DNA from: Bacteroides ilei
GTDB taxonomy: Bacteria; Bacteroidota; Bacteroidia; Bacteroidales; Bacteroidaceae
Reading direction: 5' to 3'
DNA: 64,000 nt
Assembly (NCBI RefSeq): GCF_900128495.1
Contig: NZ_LT635801.1
Span: 445,997 to 509,996 of the forward strand
Shown in pieces: positions 27,350-35,199 of the stretch. A program made the translations under genes and the position numbers. The notes under the pieces were generated by a model that worked only from the letters and a program-made list of their open reading frames with translations, ran no database searches and had not been told where the DNA came from. Position 1 is the stretch's first letter; the number at the start of each line of letters is the position of its first letter.

Positions 27350-28606
27350 TTATTTATCACCGCGGATAGCTGCAATACCCGGAAGAACTTTACCTTCGAT
27401 TGCTTCCAGCAGAGCACCACCACCTGTAGAGATGTAAGAAACCTGATCTGCCATGCCGAACTTGTTGATACAAGCTACAGAGTCACCACCACCGATCAGT
27501 GAGAAGGCGCCTTCTTTAGTTGCTTCTGCAATAGCTTCTGCGATAGCTCTGGAACCACCTGTAAAGTTATCGAACTCGAATACACCGGCAGGACCATTCC
27601 ACAGGATTGTCTTGGCACCCTTGATGGCAGCCTTGAATTCTTCGCGTGTCTTAGGACCTGCATCCAGACCCATCCATCCGTCAGGAATGTTCTTGTCGTC
27701 GCAAACCTGAGTGTTGGCGTCGTTGGCGAACTTGTCGGCAGCGATACAGTCGCTTCCCAGAACCAGGTTCACACCTTTTTCCTTAGCCTTGGCAATGATA
27801 TCCAAAGCCAGGTCCAACTTGTCGTCTTCAACCAATGAACTACCGATATGACCACCCTGAGCTTTTGCGAAAGTGAATGCCATACCACCGCAAAGAATCA
27901 GGTTATCTACTTTATCCATCAGGTTTTCAATGATACCGATCTTTGTAGAAACCTTAGAACCACCCATGATGGCAGTGAACGGACGTTTGATGTCTTTCAA
28001 TACATTGTCAACAGCCTTCACTTCTTTTTCCATCAGGTAACCCAACATCTTGTGGTCTGCGTCGAAGTAGTCGGCAATAACAGCTGTAGAAGCGTGTTTA
28101 CGGTGAGCAGTACCGAATGCATCCATAACGTAGCAGTCAGCATAAGAAGCCAGTGTCTTTGCGAATTCTTTCTGACGTGCTTTCATTTCTTTCTTTGCAT
28201 CTTCGTATGCAGGATCTTCTTTGTCGATATCTACCGGTTTGCCTTCTTCTTCCGGATAGAAACGCAGGTTTTCAAGCAGCAGGACTTCACCTGGTTTCAA
28301 GGCAGCGGCAGCATCCTGAGCCTTGGCACAGTCCGGAGCGAACTTCACCGGAGTACCCAGTGCAGCGGCTACAGCGTCTACAATCTGGCTCAAAGAGTAT
28401 TTAGCGTTTACTTTGCCTTTTGGTTTACCCATGTGTGACATGATGATCAATGCACCACCGTCTGCCAAGATCTTTTTCAGAGTAGGCAGTGCACCACGGA
28501 TACGAGTGTCATCTGTAATTTTACCTTCTTCGTTCAATGGAACATTGAAGTCTACACGAACGATTGCCTTTTTACCGGCAAAGTTGAATTTGTCAATAGT
28601 CATCAT
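27350..28606 (-). CDS. pgk: Phosphoglycerate kinase
   Basis: The enzyme transfers phosphate between 1,3-bisphosphoglycerate and ADP in glycolysis. The N-terminal RVDFNVPL motif, the substrate-binding MSHMGKPKG region and the nucleotide-binding [10 protein letters not shown] are all present, as is the C-terminal GGGDSVACI hinge. The frame runs 30 codons further upstream, but the -7 box at 28661-28668 lies inside that stretch, so translation must start at one of the two adjacent ATG codons at 28606 or 28603. The resulting 418 residues are normal for bacterial Pgk. Confidence 0.97.
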   Translation of the reverse strand: MMTIDKFNFAGKKAIVRVDFNVPLNEEGKITDDTRIRGALPTLKKILADGGALIIMSHMGKPKGKVNAKYSLSQIVDAVAAALGTPVKFAPDCAKAQDAAAALKPGEVLLLENLRFYPEEEGKPVDIDKEDPAYEDAKKEMKARQKEFAKTLASYADCYVMDAFGTAHRKHASTAVIADYFDADHKMLGYLMEKEVKAVDNVLKDIKRPFTAIMGGSKVSTKIGIIENLMDKVDNLILCGGMAFTFAKAQGGHIGSSLVEDDKLDLALDIIAKAKEKGVNLVLGSDCIAADKFANDANTQVCDDKNIPDGWMGLDAGPKTREEFKAAIKGAKTILWNGPAGVFEFDNFTGGSRAIAEAIAEATKEGAFSLIGGGDSVACINKFGMADQVSYISTGGGALLEAIEGKVLPGIAAIRGDK

Positions 28607-28660
28607 AATCTCTAATATTTTTTGTTTAAAGTGTTTTAGTCTGATTTTTAGACAGCACCG

Positions 28661-28668
28661 CAAAGTTA
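28661..28668 (-). promoter_or_regulatory. -7 box for pgk
   Basis: The minus strand reads TAACTTTG, 54 bases before the start codon. It rules out a start further upstream at 28696. Confidence 0.6.
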
Positions 28669-28806
28669 AGAAAAAAAACTTTCGGGCATGTAACACTTCC
28701 TATTATTTTCGGCCGGTTTGTTATTTTGTATTAAATGGAATGATATATCGATACCTTATTTGCCATATGGACATTTCATTTTGGAATGGATATGCCGTTG
28801 GACCTT

Positions 28807-30330
28807 TTAGTCGTGACAATCGAGATTGCGCAGAACAAAGTGGCTTACTTCTACCGTTCCGTTTCCTCCTGCGTAGATGGCGGGACGTACAAACAGGAAG
28901 CCGTAGAGTATATTGTGGTGCGCTCCGCTGATTTCGAATGCCCAAGGATATTTGTGCCATTCTTTACCGTCGGCACTGTACCAGGCCGATACCACATGTT
29001 CGTCGTTTCTCAGTTTCAGCCACAATTTGCCTTCCCTGTTAGCTTCCGGATAGAGTGAGGCGCTGCGGCTCACTTGTCCTCTGCGGTAGCGGAGGATTTG
29101 TTTGTGGTCAAAACCAAATCCGAAGTGGTAGTTCTCGTTGTAATAGGCTACCAGTCCGGCCGAGGCGTCGGGGCTTTTCAGCTCGAAACATGCTTCTATT
29201 TCGTATCGGTGAGCGCTGGTACGTGCCAGTAGGGGAGATCCTTCCTGTGGATTGTTCCCTTTTCCGCTGATGATGATTTTGTCTTTTTCCGGGACGAACT
29301 GAAAGCGGTCACTGATGCGGTGTTCCTTATAGGTCTGCCAGACAAGGTCATCCATGTGGGTGTCTTTCAGCCTTTGGGGAGCTGGTAGAGATATTTTACC
29401 TTCTTTGAGGTGTAGCCACCCGTCGTCACCTAATGTCAGTTCTCTGATAAGGGTTTGCCGTCCCAGTGTCTGATACCCGTTTTCATAGGCATGGAAAAGC
29501 ATGAAGAGCCGTCCGTCGGGAGTGTCTACGATAGAGCCGTGTCCTTTACTCCACCATTTCTCATGGCGCGATTCCGTGCGGAGCAGCGGATTGGACGGAG
29601 CGTTTTCCCAAGGTCCCAATATACTTTTACTGCGCGCCTGTACCACCATGTGGCTTGTCGGAGGACCGGCGGTACCTCCTTCTGCGGCAAACAGGTAATA
29701 GTATTCACCTACTTTCTTGATGTTGATACCTTCCAGTGATACGCCTTCTATATCCCATTCTTCCGGAATAGGCCATTCTTTGTAAATCTTGATGGGGTCA
29801 CCGGTGATACGGGTTCCGTCGGCCGACAATGGATGTAGGTTGCCCGAACTTAAGAGCAGGTAGCGGTTGCCTTTTTCATCGGTTACATGTTCGGGATCGA
29901 TTTCTCCTATTTTAAGGTCGACCGGCTTGCTCCACGGCCCTTTGGGGCTGTCGGCCCACATGACCATGTTTGTCTTTTTGCCTTCGGCATTGCGGGTAGG
30001 CAGGTAAATGTAGAACTTGTCTTTGTATACGCACAGGTCGGGGGCCCATATTTCACCGTTGTATTCGGTCAATGCTACAGAGCAGGGATGCCAGTCGGTC
30101 AGGTTGTCCGATTCGTATACGATCAGTCCCGGGGTATAGACGAATGAGGAATGGATCATGTAGTATTTGCTGCCGTACCGTATGATTGACGGGTCAGGGT
30201 TATCTCCTTCTAACAGGCGTATGGTGGTTTCGTCTTCGTTGAGGATATCAGTTGGGGTCGACTGGGCGTGCCCGGCTGTCCCGCTTAATGCAAGCAACAG
30301 CACTCCGATTGATGTGAATAGTTTGTTCAT
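28807..30330 (-). CDS. Secreted glycoside hydrolase family 43 enzyme
   Basis: The 507-residue protein has a signal peptide (about 1-22, ending GHAQ) and a five-bladed propeller of GH43 type. The catalytic base Asp is in GDNPDPSIIRYG, the pKa-modulating Asp in GEIDPEHVTD, and the general acid Glu in VSLEGINIKK. A C-terminal beta-sandwich of about 180 residues completes the usual two-domain GH43 layout. The family hydrolyses alpha-L-arabinofuranosides, beta-xylosides or galactans; the subfamily is not known. It is alone, with no SusC/SusD pair adjacent, and is transcribed on the minus strand from its own promoter box. Confidence 0.9.
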   Translation of the reverse strand: MNKLFTSIGVLLLALSGTAGHAQSTPTDILNEDETTIRLLEGDNPDPSIIRYGSKYYMIHSSFVYTPGLIVYESDNLTDWHPCSVALTEYNGEIWAPDLCVYKDKFYIYLPTRNAEGKKTNMVMWADSPKGPWSKPVDLKIGEIDPEHVTDEKGNRYLLLSSGNLHPLSADGTRITGDPIKIYKEWPIPEEWDIEGVSLEGINIKKVGEYYYLFAAEGGTAGPPTSHMVVQARSKSILGPWENAPSNPLLRTESRHEKWWSKGHGSIVDTPDGRLFMLFHAYENGYQTLGRQTLIRELTLGDDGWLHLKEGKISLPAPQRLKDTHMDDLVWQTYKEHRISDRFQFVPEKDKIIISGKGNNPQEGSPLLARTSAHRYEIEACFELKSPDASAGLVAYYNENYHFGFGFDHKQILRYRRGQVSRSASLYPEANREGKLWLKLRNDEHVVSAWYSADGKEWHKYPWAFEISGAHHNILYGFLFVRPAIYAGGNGTVEVSHFVLRNLDCHD

Positions 30331-30365
30331 AGTTTTGGTTTATTAATTAATTAAGGAATATCCTA

Positions 30366-30373
30366 CAAATATA
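30366..30373 (-). promoter_or_regulatory. -7 box for the stand-alone GH43 gene
   Basis: The minus strand reads TATATTTG, 35 bases before the GH43 start codon. Confidence 0.5.
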
Positions 30374-30457
30374 ACATTAAAATGCTATCGGACACTGAAA
30401 AATTCCGGAAAGCGGTTACCGTTCTTTATTAATTTAGGATAAAAGGCATAAAAGCCG

Positions 30458-30465
30458 TATATTTG
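30458..30465 (+). promoter_or_regulatory. -7 box for the MATE gene
   Basis: TATATTTG lies 40 bases before the MATE start codon. The -33 region is not recognisable. Confidence 0.5.
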
Positions 30466-30505
30466 TGCAGATCAACAACCGATAACCTAGTTTTGAGAGT
30501 AATTT

Positions 30506-31828
30506 ATGTATACCAATAAAGAGATTTGGAGTGTCACCTATCCGATTTTCCTGGGCCTTCTTGCACAAAATGTAATCAATGTCACCGATACGGCTTTTCT
30601 GGGTCATGTGGGGGAAGTGGCATTAGGAGCTTCAGCCATGGGAGGGTTGCTCTATATTTGTTTCTATACGGTTGCTTTCGGTTTCAGTGTAGGTTCACAG
30701 ATTCTGATAGCCCGCCGTAACGGGGAGGGGAACTTCCGTGCCATCGGACCGGTCATGTGGCAGGGGGCAGCGTTCAGTCTGGGAATGGCTGCAGTTCTGT
30801 TGCTGATCATGTCGTTCTGTGCCGGGCCGCTGATCCGCCTGCTTATTTCGTCCGATGCCATATACGGGGCAACATTGGAATTCTTTACCTGGAGGATGTG
30901 GGGATTTGTCTTCTCGTTTCTGAATGTGATGTTCCGTGCATTCTATATAGGAATTACCCGGACCAGGGTACTGACCTGGAGTGCAGTGGTTATGGCGGCT
31001 GTAAACGTTTTTCTGGACTATGCTTTGATATTCGGTCATTTCGGGTTACCGGAAATGGGGGTGAAAGGAGCTGCCCTTGCTTCTGTCATAGCCGAGGGTG
31101 CATGTCTGTTGTTCTATCTTATCTATACATATGGATGGATTGATCTGAAAAAGTACGGTTTGAAGCATATAGGCGGGTTCGACTGGAATATGGTGGCCCG
31201 TATTCTGCGTATTTCCTGTTTTACCATGTTGCAGTATTTTCTGGCAATGGCCATCTGGTTTGTTTTCTTCATGGCATTGGAACGTCTCGGGCAACGTCAG
31301 CTGGCTATTGCAAACATTGTGCGCAGTGTGTACGTGGTATTGCTTATTCCGGTACAGGCTTTGTCGACTACAGCCAATTCGCTGGTCAGCAACCTGATCG
31401 GATCGGGAGGCGTTTCTGGTGTGATGGTCCTGTTGAACAAGATAGCCCGCATGTCGTTCTTCATTATGATAGTGGCGTTGGGCTTGTGCGTCCTGTTTCC
31501 TGATGCCCTGCTTTCGGTCTATACCAATGAATCGGCTCTGCTGTATGAATCCCGTATGTCACTGTATGTAATTTGTGCGGCGATGTTGGTATCGGCCTTT
31601 GCCAACATTTATTTCAACGGGATTTCGGGAACAGGAAACACACAGGCCGCTTTGGCTCTCGAAATCTTTGTTCAGGTATTTTACGCCCTTTATATTATTG
31701 TGATAGGCATGGTTGTAAAGGCGCCTGTAGAGATTTGCTTTACAACAGAGATTGTTTATTATGTCCTGATGCTGTCATGTAGCCTTATTTATCTGAAAAA
31801 AGTGAAATGGCAGAACAAAAAGATTTGA
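30506..31828 (+). CDS. MATE-family multidrug/cation efflux transporter
   Basis: The 440-residue protein has about 12 membrane helices in two similar halves, the MATE architecture. The N-terminal segment IFLGLLAQNVINVTDTAFLG is the family signature, with the acidic Asp in the first helix bundle used for cation coupling. MATE proteins export drugs or metabolites in exchange for Na+ or H+. Its substrate is not predictable. It has its own promoter-like box and lies 69 bases before ffh, which also has its own box. Confidence 0.92.
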   Translation: MYTNKEIWSVTYPIFLGLLAQNVINVTDTAFLGHVGEVALGASAMGGLLYICFYTVAFGFSVGSQILIARRNGEGNFRAIGPVMWQGAAFSLGMAAVLLLIMSFCAGPLIRLLISSDAIYGATLEFFTWRMWGFVFSFLNVMFRAFYIGITRTRVLTWSAVVMAAVNVFLDYALIFGHFGLPEMGVKGAALASVIAEGACLLFYLIYTYGWIDLKKYGLKHIGGFDWNMVARILRISCFTMLQYFLAMAIWFVFFMALERLGQRQLAIANIVRSVYVVLLIPVQALSTTANSLVSNLIGSGGVSGVMVLLNKIARMSFFIMIVALGLCVLFPDALLSVYTNESALLYESRMSLYVICAAMLVSAFANIYFNGISGTGNTQAALALEIFVQVFYALYIIVIGMVVKAPVEICFTTEIVYYVLMLSCSLIYLKKVKWQNKKI

Positions 31829-31853
31829 TGCTAGCGATTTTTTTGTAATTTTG
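31824..31853 (+). promoter_or_regulatory. Promoter for ffh
   Basis: TTTG at 31824-31827 and TAATTTTG at 31846-31853 are 18 bases apart, placed 44 bases before the ffh start codon and overlapping the stop of the MATE gene. Confidence 0.65.
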
Positions 31854-31897
31854 CACTCCGTTGTAAAATAAGTAATTAAGAAAAACAAGATAAATTT

Positions 31898-33229
31898 ATG
31901 TTCGATAATTTAAGTGAAAGACTTGAACGGTCTTTTAAGATCTTGAAGGGTGAAGGTAAAATCACCGAGATCAATGTGGCCGAAACACTGAAAGACGTGC
32001 GTCGTGCATTGCTGGACGCAGATGTCAACTATAAGGTAGCTAAGAATTTCACCGATACGGTGAAGGAGAAGGCGCTGGGGCAGAATGTGCTTACGGCTGT
32101 CAAGCCTAGCCAGTTGATGGTTAAGATTGTGCATGACGAGCTGACCCAGCTGATGGGAGGTGAAACGGCCGAGATTGAGTTGAAGAACCGTCCTGCCGTT
32201 ATCTTGATGTCAGGTCTGCAGGGATCCGGTAAGACTACTTTCTCAGGTAAGCTTGCCCGCATGCTGAAGAGCAAGAAGAACCGTAAGCCGTTGCTGGTTG
32301 CCTGTGACGTATACCGTCCTGCGGCTATCGAACAGTTGAAGGTGCTGGGACAGCAGATTGAAGTTCCTGTATACAGTGAACCGGACAGTAAGGATCCGGT
32401 GAAGATTGCCTTGGATGCCATTCAGGAAGCCAAGGCCAAAGGGTACGATCTGGTTATCGTCGATACGGCAGGTCGTCTGGCAGTCGACGAACAGATGATG
32501 AACGAGATTGAGGCCATCAAGAAAGCTATCAATCCGGATGAAACCTTGTTTGTAGTCGATGCCATGACCGGTCAGGATGCTGTGAACACCGCCCGTGAGT
32601 TCAATGAACGGCTCGATTTCAACGGTGTTGTATTGACCAAGCTCGACGGTGATACCCGTGGTGGTGCGGCCTTGTCTATCCGTACCGTAGTGAACAAGCC
32701 TATCAAGTTTGTAGGTACAGGCGAAAAGTTGGATGCCATCGACCAGTTCCATCCGGCACGTATGGCCGACCGTATCTTGGGTATGGGTGATATCGTTTCA
32801 CTGGTTGAACGTGCCCAGGAACAGTATGATGAGGAAGAGGCAAAACGTTTGCAGAAAAAGATCCAGAAGAACCAGTTCGACTTCAATGATTTCCTTACTC
32901 AGATCCATCAGATCAAGAAGATGGGTAACCTGAAGGAACTGGCTTCCATGATTCCGGGCGTAGGGAAGGCTATCAAGGATATCGATATCGATGACAATGC
33001 ATTCAAGAGCATCGAGGCTATTATCTATTCTATGACCCCGGAAGAACGTACTCATCCTGAAATATTGAACGGAACTCGTCGTACACGTATTGCCAAGGGT
33101 AGCGGAACCAGTATTCAGGAGGTGAACCGTCTGCTGAAGCAGTTCGACCAGACACGTAAGATGATGAAGATGGTTACCGGAAGCAAGATGGCCGGAATGA
33201 TGCAGAAGATGAAGAAAGCCGGAAAATAA
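31898..33229 (+). CDS. ffh: Signal recognition particle protein
   Basis: Ffh binds signal sequences and 4.5S RNA and delivers ribosomes to FtsY. Residues of about 1-90 are the helical N domain. The G domain has the P-loop GLQGSGKT at 106-113, DTAGRL, TKLDGD and the DARGG-type segment. From about 300 the Met-rich M domain begins, ending with repeated Met in KMMKMVTGSKMAGMMQKMK. The 443 residues match bacterial Ffh. The 4.5S RNA gene is not visible in this window. Confidence 0.98.
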   Translation: MFDNLSERLERSFKILKGEGKITEINVAETLKDVRRALLDADVNYKVAKNFTDTVKEKALGQNVLTAVKPSQLMVKIVHDELTQLMGGETAEIELKNRPAVILMSGLQGSGKTTFSGKLARMLKSKKNRKPLLVACDVYRPAAIEQLKVLGQQIEVPVYSEPDSKDPVKIALDAIQEAKAKGYDLVIVDTAGRLAVDEQMMNEIEAIKKAINPDETLFVVDAMTGQDAVNTAREFNERLDFNGVVLTKLDGDTRGGAALSIRTVVNKPIKFVGTGEKLDAIDQFHPARMADRILGMGDIVSLVERAQEQYDEEEAKRLQKKIQKNQFDFNDFLTQIHQIKKMGNLKELASMIPGVGKAIKDIDIDDNAFKSIEAIIYSMTPEERTHPEILNGTRRTRIAKGSGTSIQEVNRLLKQFDQTRKMMKMVTGSKMAGMMQKMKKAGK

Positions 33230-33259
33230 TAACGGTGGTCTGATATACGGATAGAATAG

Positions 33260-33312
33260 AATGGTGGCGGAACAGAATCTTTTCCAGGTTCGGTTCCGCC
33301 ACCATTTTTTTT
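33260..33312. terminator. Terminator between ffh and the NamZ-like gene
   Basis: A perfect 14-bp stem AATGGTGGCGGAAC/GTTCCGCCACCATT is followed by eight T. It serves ffh and may also act on the convergent gene. Confidence 0.9.
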
Positions 33313-33333
33313 ATTAAGACAGGTATGTTGGCG

Positions 33334-34524
33334 TCATTCGTTGTAGTCAGGATAGAGCAGATACCGGTTTCTTGTCTGCCGGTATTTTTCCAGTTCCTCT
33401 TGCCATCCTTTCCGTATCTCTTCTTCGCTCTTTCCGCGTATGATGGCATGGCGTACGTGTGCAGTGCCCATCAGCAGGTCGAACCATTGCGGGCGGGTGA
33501 AGAATTTCTTTTCGGCGTCTTGCATGGTCGATTTGTACAGGTCGTAGAATTGGATGATGTATTTCAGGGTGAATCCTTTATCGGCAGGATTGTGTCCTTG
33601 CAGGTTCAGTCCGTAGCAATATTTGCCTTTGTATAGCGGGTTCTTGTCGAATCCCGGCAGGGATTGGGGCATGAACCGGAAATTGAAAATGTGTATATCG
33701 GGGCTGCCGATTACCTGGAAGGGGGTGGTGGTACCTCTTCCTACGCTGATGGCTGTCCCTTCGAAGGGGCAGAGAGACGGATAGAGGGCTATCGACGTGT
33801 CATTGGGCAGATTCGGCGAAGGCTTGACGGGTAGTGAATAGGGCTGGCCGTGCTTCCAGCCTTCCACTGGAATGACGGTAAGCTGGCAATGATGGTGTTT
33901 ACCGGTCCATTTCTCTCCGTTTATCATCCGTGCCATTTCTCCGATGGTGCATCCGTGTAGAACAGGGATGGGAAACATACCCACGAAACTCCGGTACCGG
34001 TGTTGCAGAACCGGACCGTCTATGGTGTCACATGGGTTCGGACGGTCCAGGACTATCAGCGGCTTGCCGTTTTCGGCACAGGCCTGGATTACATAGTATA
34101 GGGTGCTGATATACGTGTAGAAACGTGCTCCTACATCCTGCATGTCGAATACTACTATGTCTGTATTTTCCAACTGTTTGTCTTGTGGTTTCTTGGTCTG
34201 TCCGTAAAGGGAATAGATGGGTAGTCCTGTACGTACATCCTTTCCGTCTCTGACCGTTTCTCCGGCATCGGCCGTTCCCCTGAATCCATGTTCAGGGACG
34301 AAGATTCCCGTAAGTCTGACTCCCAGTGAAAAAAGTGAATCGGGTAGCGGTGTGTTGCCTATCAGGGAGGTGTGGTTGACTACCAGTGCCACCCGTTTGC
34401 CCGACAACAGCGGAAGATATTTGTCTGTCTGTTCGGCACCGCAACGTACTGAAGCCGCGTGTGTAGAACCGTAAATGAAAATACAACATGAGAATAAAAT
34501 GACATATCTGATGTAACGGCCCAT
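33334..34524 (-). CDS. DUF1343 / NamZ-type exo-beta-N-acetylmuramidase (GH171)
   Basis: DUF1343 proteins such as Bacillus NamZ (YbbC) and its Tannerella homologue release MurNAc from the non-reducing end of cell-wall fragments. This 396-residue protein has a signal peptide and the family motifs VALVVNHTS, FVPEHGFRG, YTYISTLYYV and PNLPNDTSIALYPSLC. The frame starts at 34548, but a -7 box on this strand occupies 34548-34555, so that ATG would lie upstream of the transcription start; the ATG at 34524 is preferred. Secretion would place it in the periplasm, where it could recycle wall turnover products. Confidence 0.9.
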   Translation of the reverse strand: MGRYIRYVILFSCCIFIYGSTHAASVRCGAEQTDKYLPLLSGKRVALVVNHTSLIGNTPLPDSLFSLGVRLTGIFVPEHGFRGTADAGETVRDGKDVRTGLPIYSLYGQTKKPQDKQLENTDIVVFDMQDVGARFYTYISTLYYVIQACAENGKPLIVLDRPNPCDTIDGPVLQHRYRSFVGMFPIPVLHGCTIGEMARMINGEKWTGKHHHCQLTVIPVEGWKHGQPYSLPVKPSPNLPNDTSIALYPSLCPFEGTAISVGRGTTTPFQVIGSPDIHIFNFRFMPQSLPGFDKNPLYKGKYCYGLNLQGHNPADKGFTLKYIIQFYDLYKSTMQDAEKKFFTRPQWFDLLMGTAHVRHAIIRGKSEEEIRKGWQEELEKYRQTRNRYLLYPDYNE

Positions 34525-34533
34525 AATTTTTTG

Positions 34534-34541
34534 TAGTTTTG
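34534..34541 (+). promoter_or_regulatory. -7 box for the HD-domain gene
   Basis: TAGTTTTG lies 33 bases before the HD-domain start codon and back to back with the minus-strand box of the NamZ-like gene. Confidence 0.55.
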
Positions 34542-34547
34542 TACCCA

Positions 34548-34555
34548 CAAATATA
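34548..34555 (-). promoter_or_regulatory. -7 box for the NamZ-like gene
   Basis: The minus strand reads TATATTTG, 23 bases before ATG at 34524. The two divergent boxes are only six bases apart and RNA polymerase could not occupy both at once. Confidence 0.55.
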
Positions 34556-34574
34556 GCGAATTAAAAACCAAAGT

Positions 34575-35111
34575 ATGAATCCTCTGGCATTAATAGATAA
34601 ATATTATCCTGAAGAAAATGAATTGAAGCACATTTTGCTGGTGCATAGCCGTTCTGTAGCCGACAAGGCATTGGCTATGGCCGCGAAGCATCCGGAACTG
34701 GATTTCGACGTCCAGTTTGTCGAAGAGGCTGCCATGCTGCATGATATCGGCATATTCATGACCGATGCCGAAGGCATACAGTGCTTCGGCAAGTATCCTT
34801 ATATCTGTCACGGTTATCTGGGAGCCGAACTTTTACGCAAGGAGGGGTATCCGCGCCATGCTCTGGTCTGTGAAAGACACACCGGTGCGGGAATTACATT
34901 ACGGAACATTGAGGAACAGCAGCTTCCTATACCTCATAGGGAGATGGTTCCTGTAAGTCTGGAAGAACAGCTCATCTGTTTTTCCGACAAGTTCTTTTCA
35001 AAGACTAAACTGGATAAGGAAAAGAGTATAGAAAAGGCCCGCAAAAGTGTTGCCAGGTTTGGAGAGGACGGAGGTCTCCGCTTCGATCACTGGTGTGAAC
35101 TTTTTTTATAG
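34575..35111 (+). CDS. HD-domain phosphohydrolase-like protein
   Basis: The 178-residue protein is an HD-superfamily domain. His24 lies in LLVHSRSVADKA, the paired His56-Asp57 in AAMLHDIGIF, a further His in CHGYLGAELL and Asp in FSDKFFSK, giving the metal-binding set. The superfamily hydrolyses phosphoester bonds in nucleotides and signalling molecules. It resembles the small stand-alone HDIG proteins annotated as putative hydrolases. The substrate is unknown. lptD follows after 88 bases from its own promoter box. Confidence 0.87.
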   Translation: MNPLALIDKYYPEENELKHILLVHSRSVADKALAMAAKHPELDFDVQFVEEAAMLHDIGIFMTDAEGIQCFGKYPYICHGYLGAELLRKEGYPRHALVCERHTGAGITLRNIEEQQLPIPHREMVPVSLEEQLICFSDKFFSKTKLDKEKSIEKARKSVARFGEDGGLRFDHWCELFL

Positions 35112-35166
35112 TTTTAAAAATACATTAAAATGGGTTGCCATCCGTGTTTATTTGCTTGAGATTATG

Positions 35167-35174
35167 TACTTTTG
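35167..35174 (+). promoter_or_regulatory. -7 box for lptD
   Basis: TACTTTTG matches TAnnTTTG, 25 bases before the lptD start. The -33 element is not clear. Confidence 0.5.
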
Positions 35175-35199
35175 CACTCATTGCGTAAAAGATGAATGA

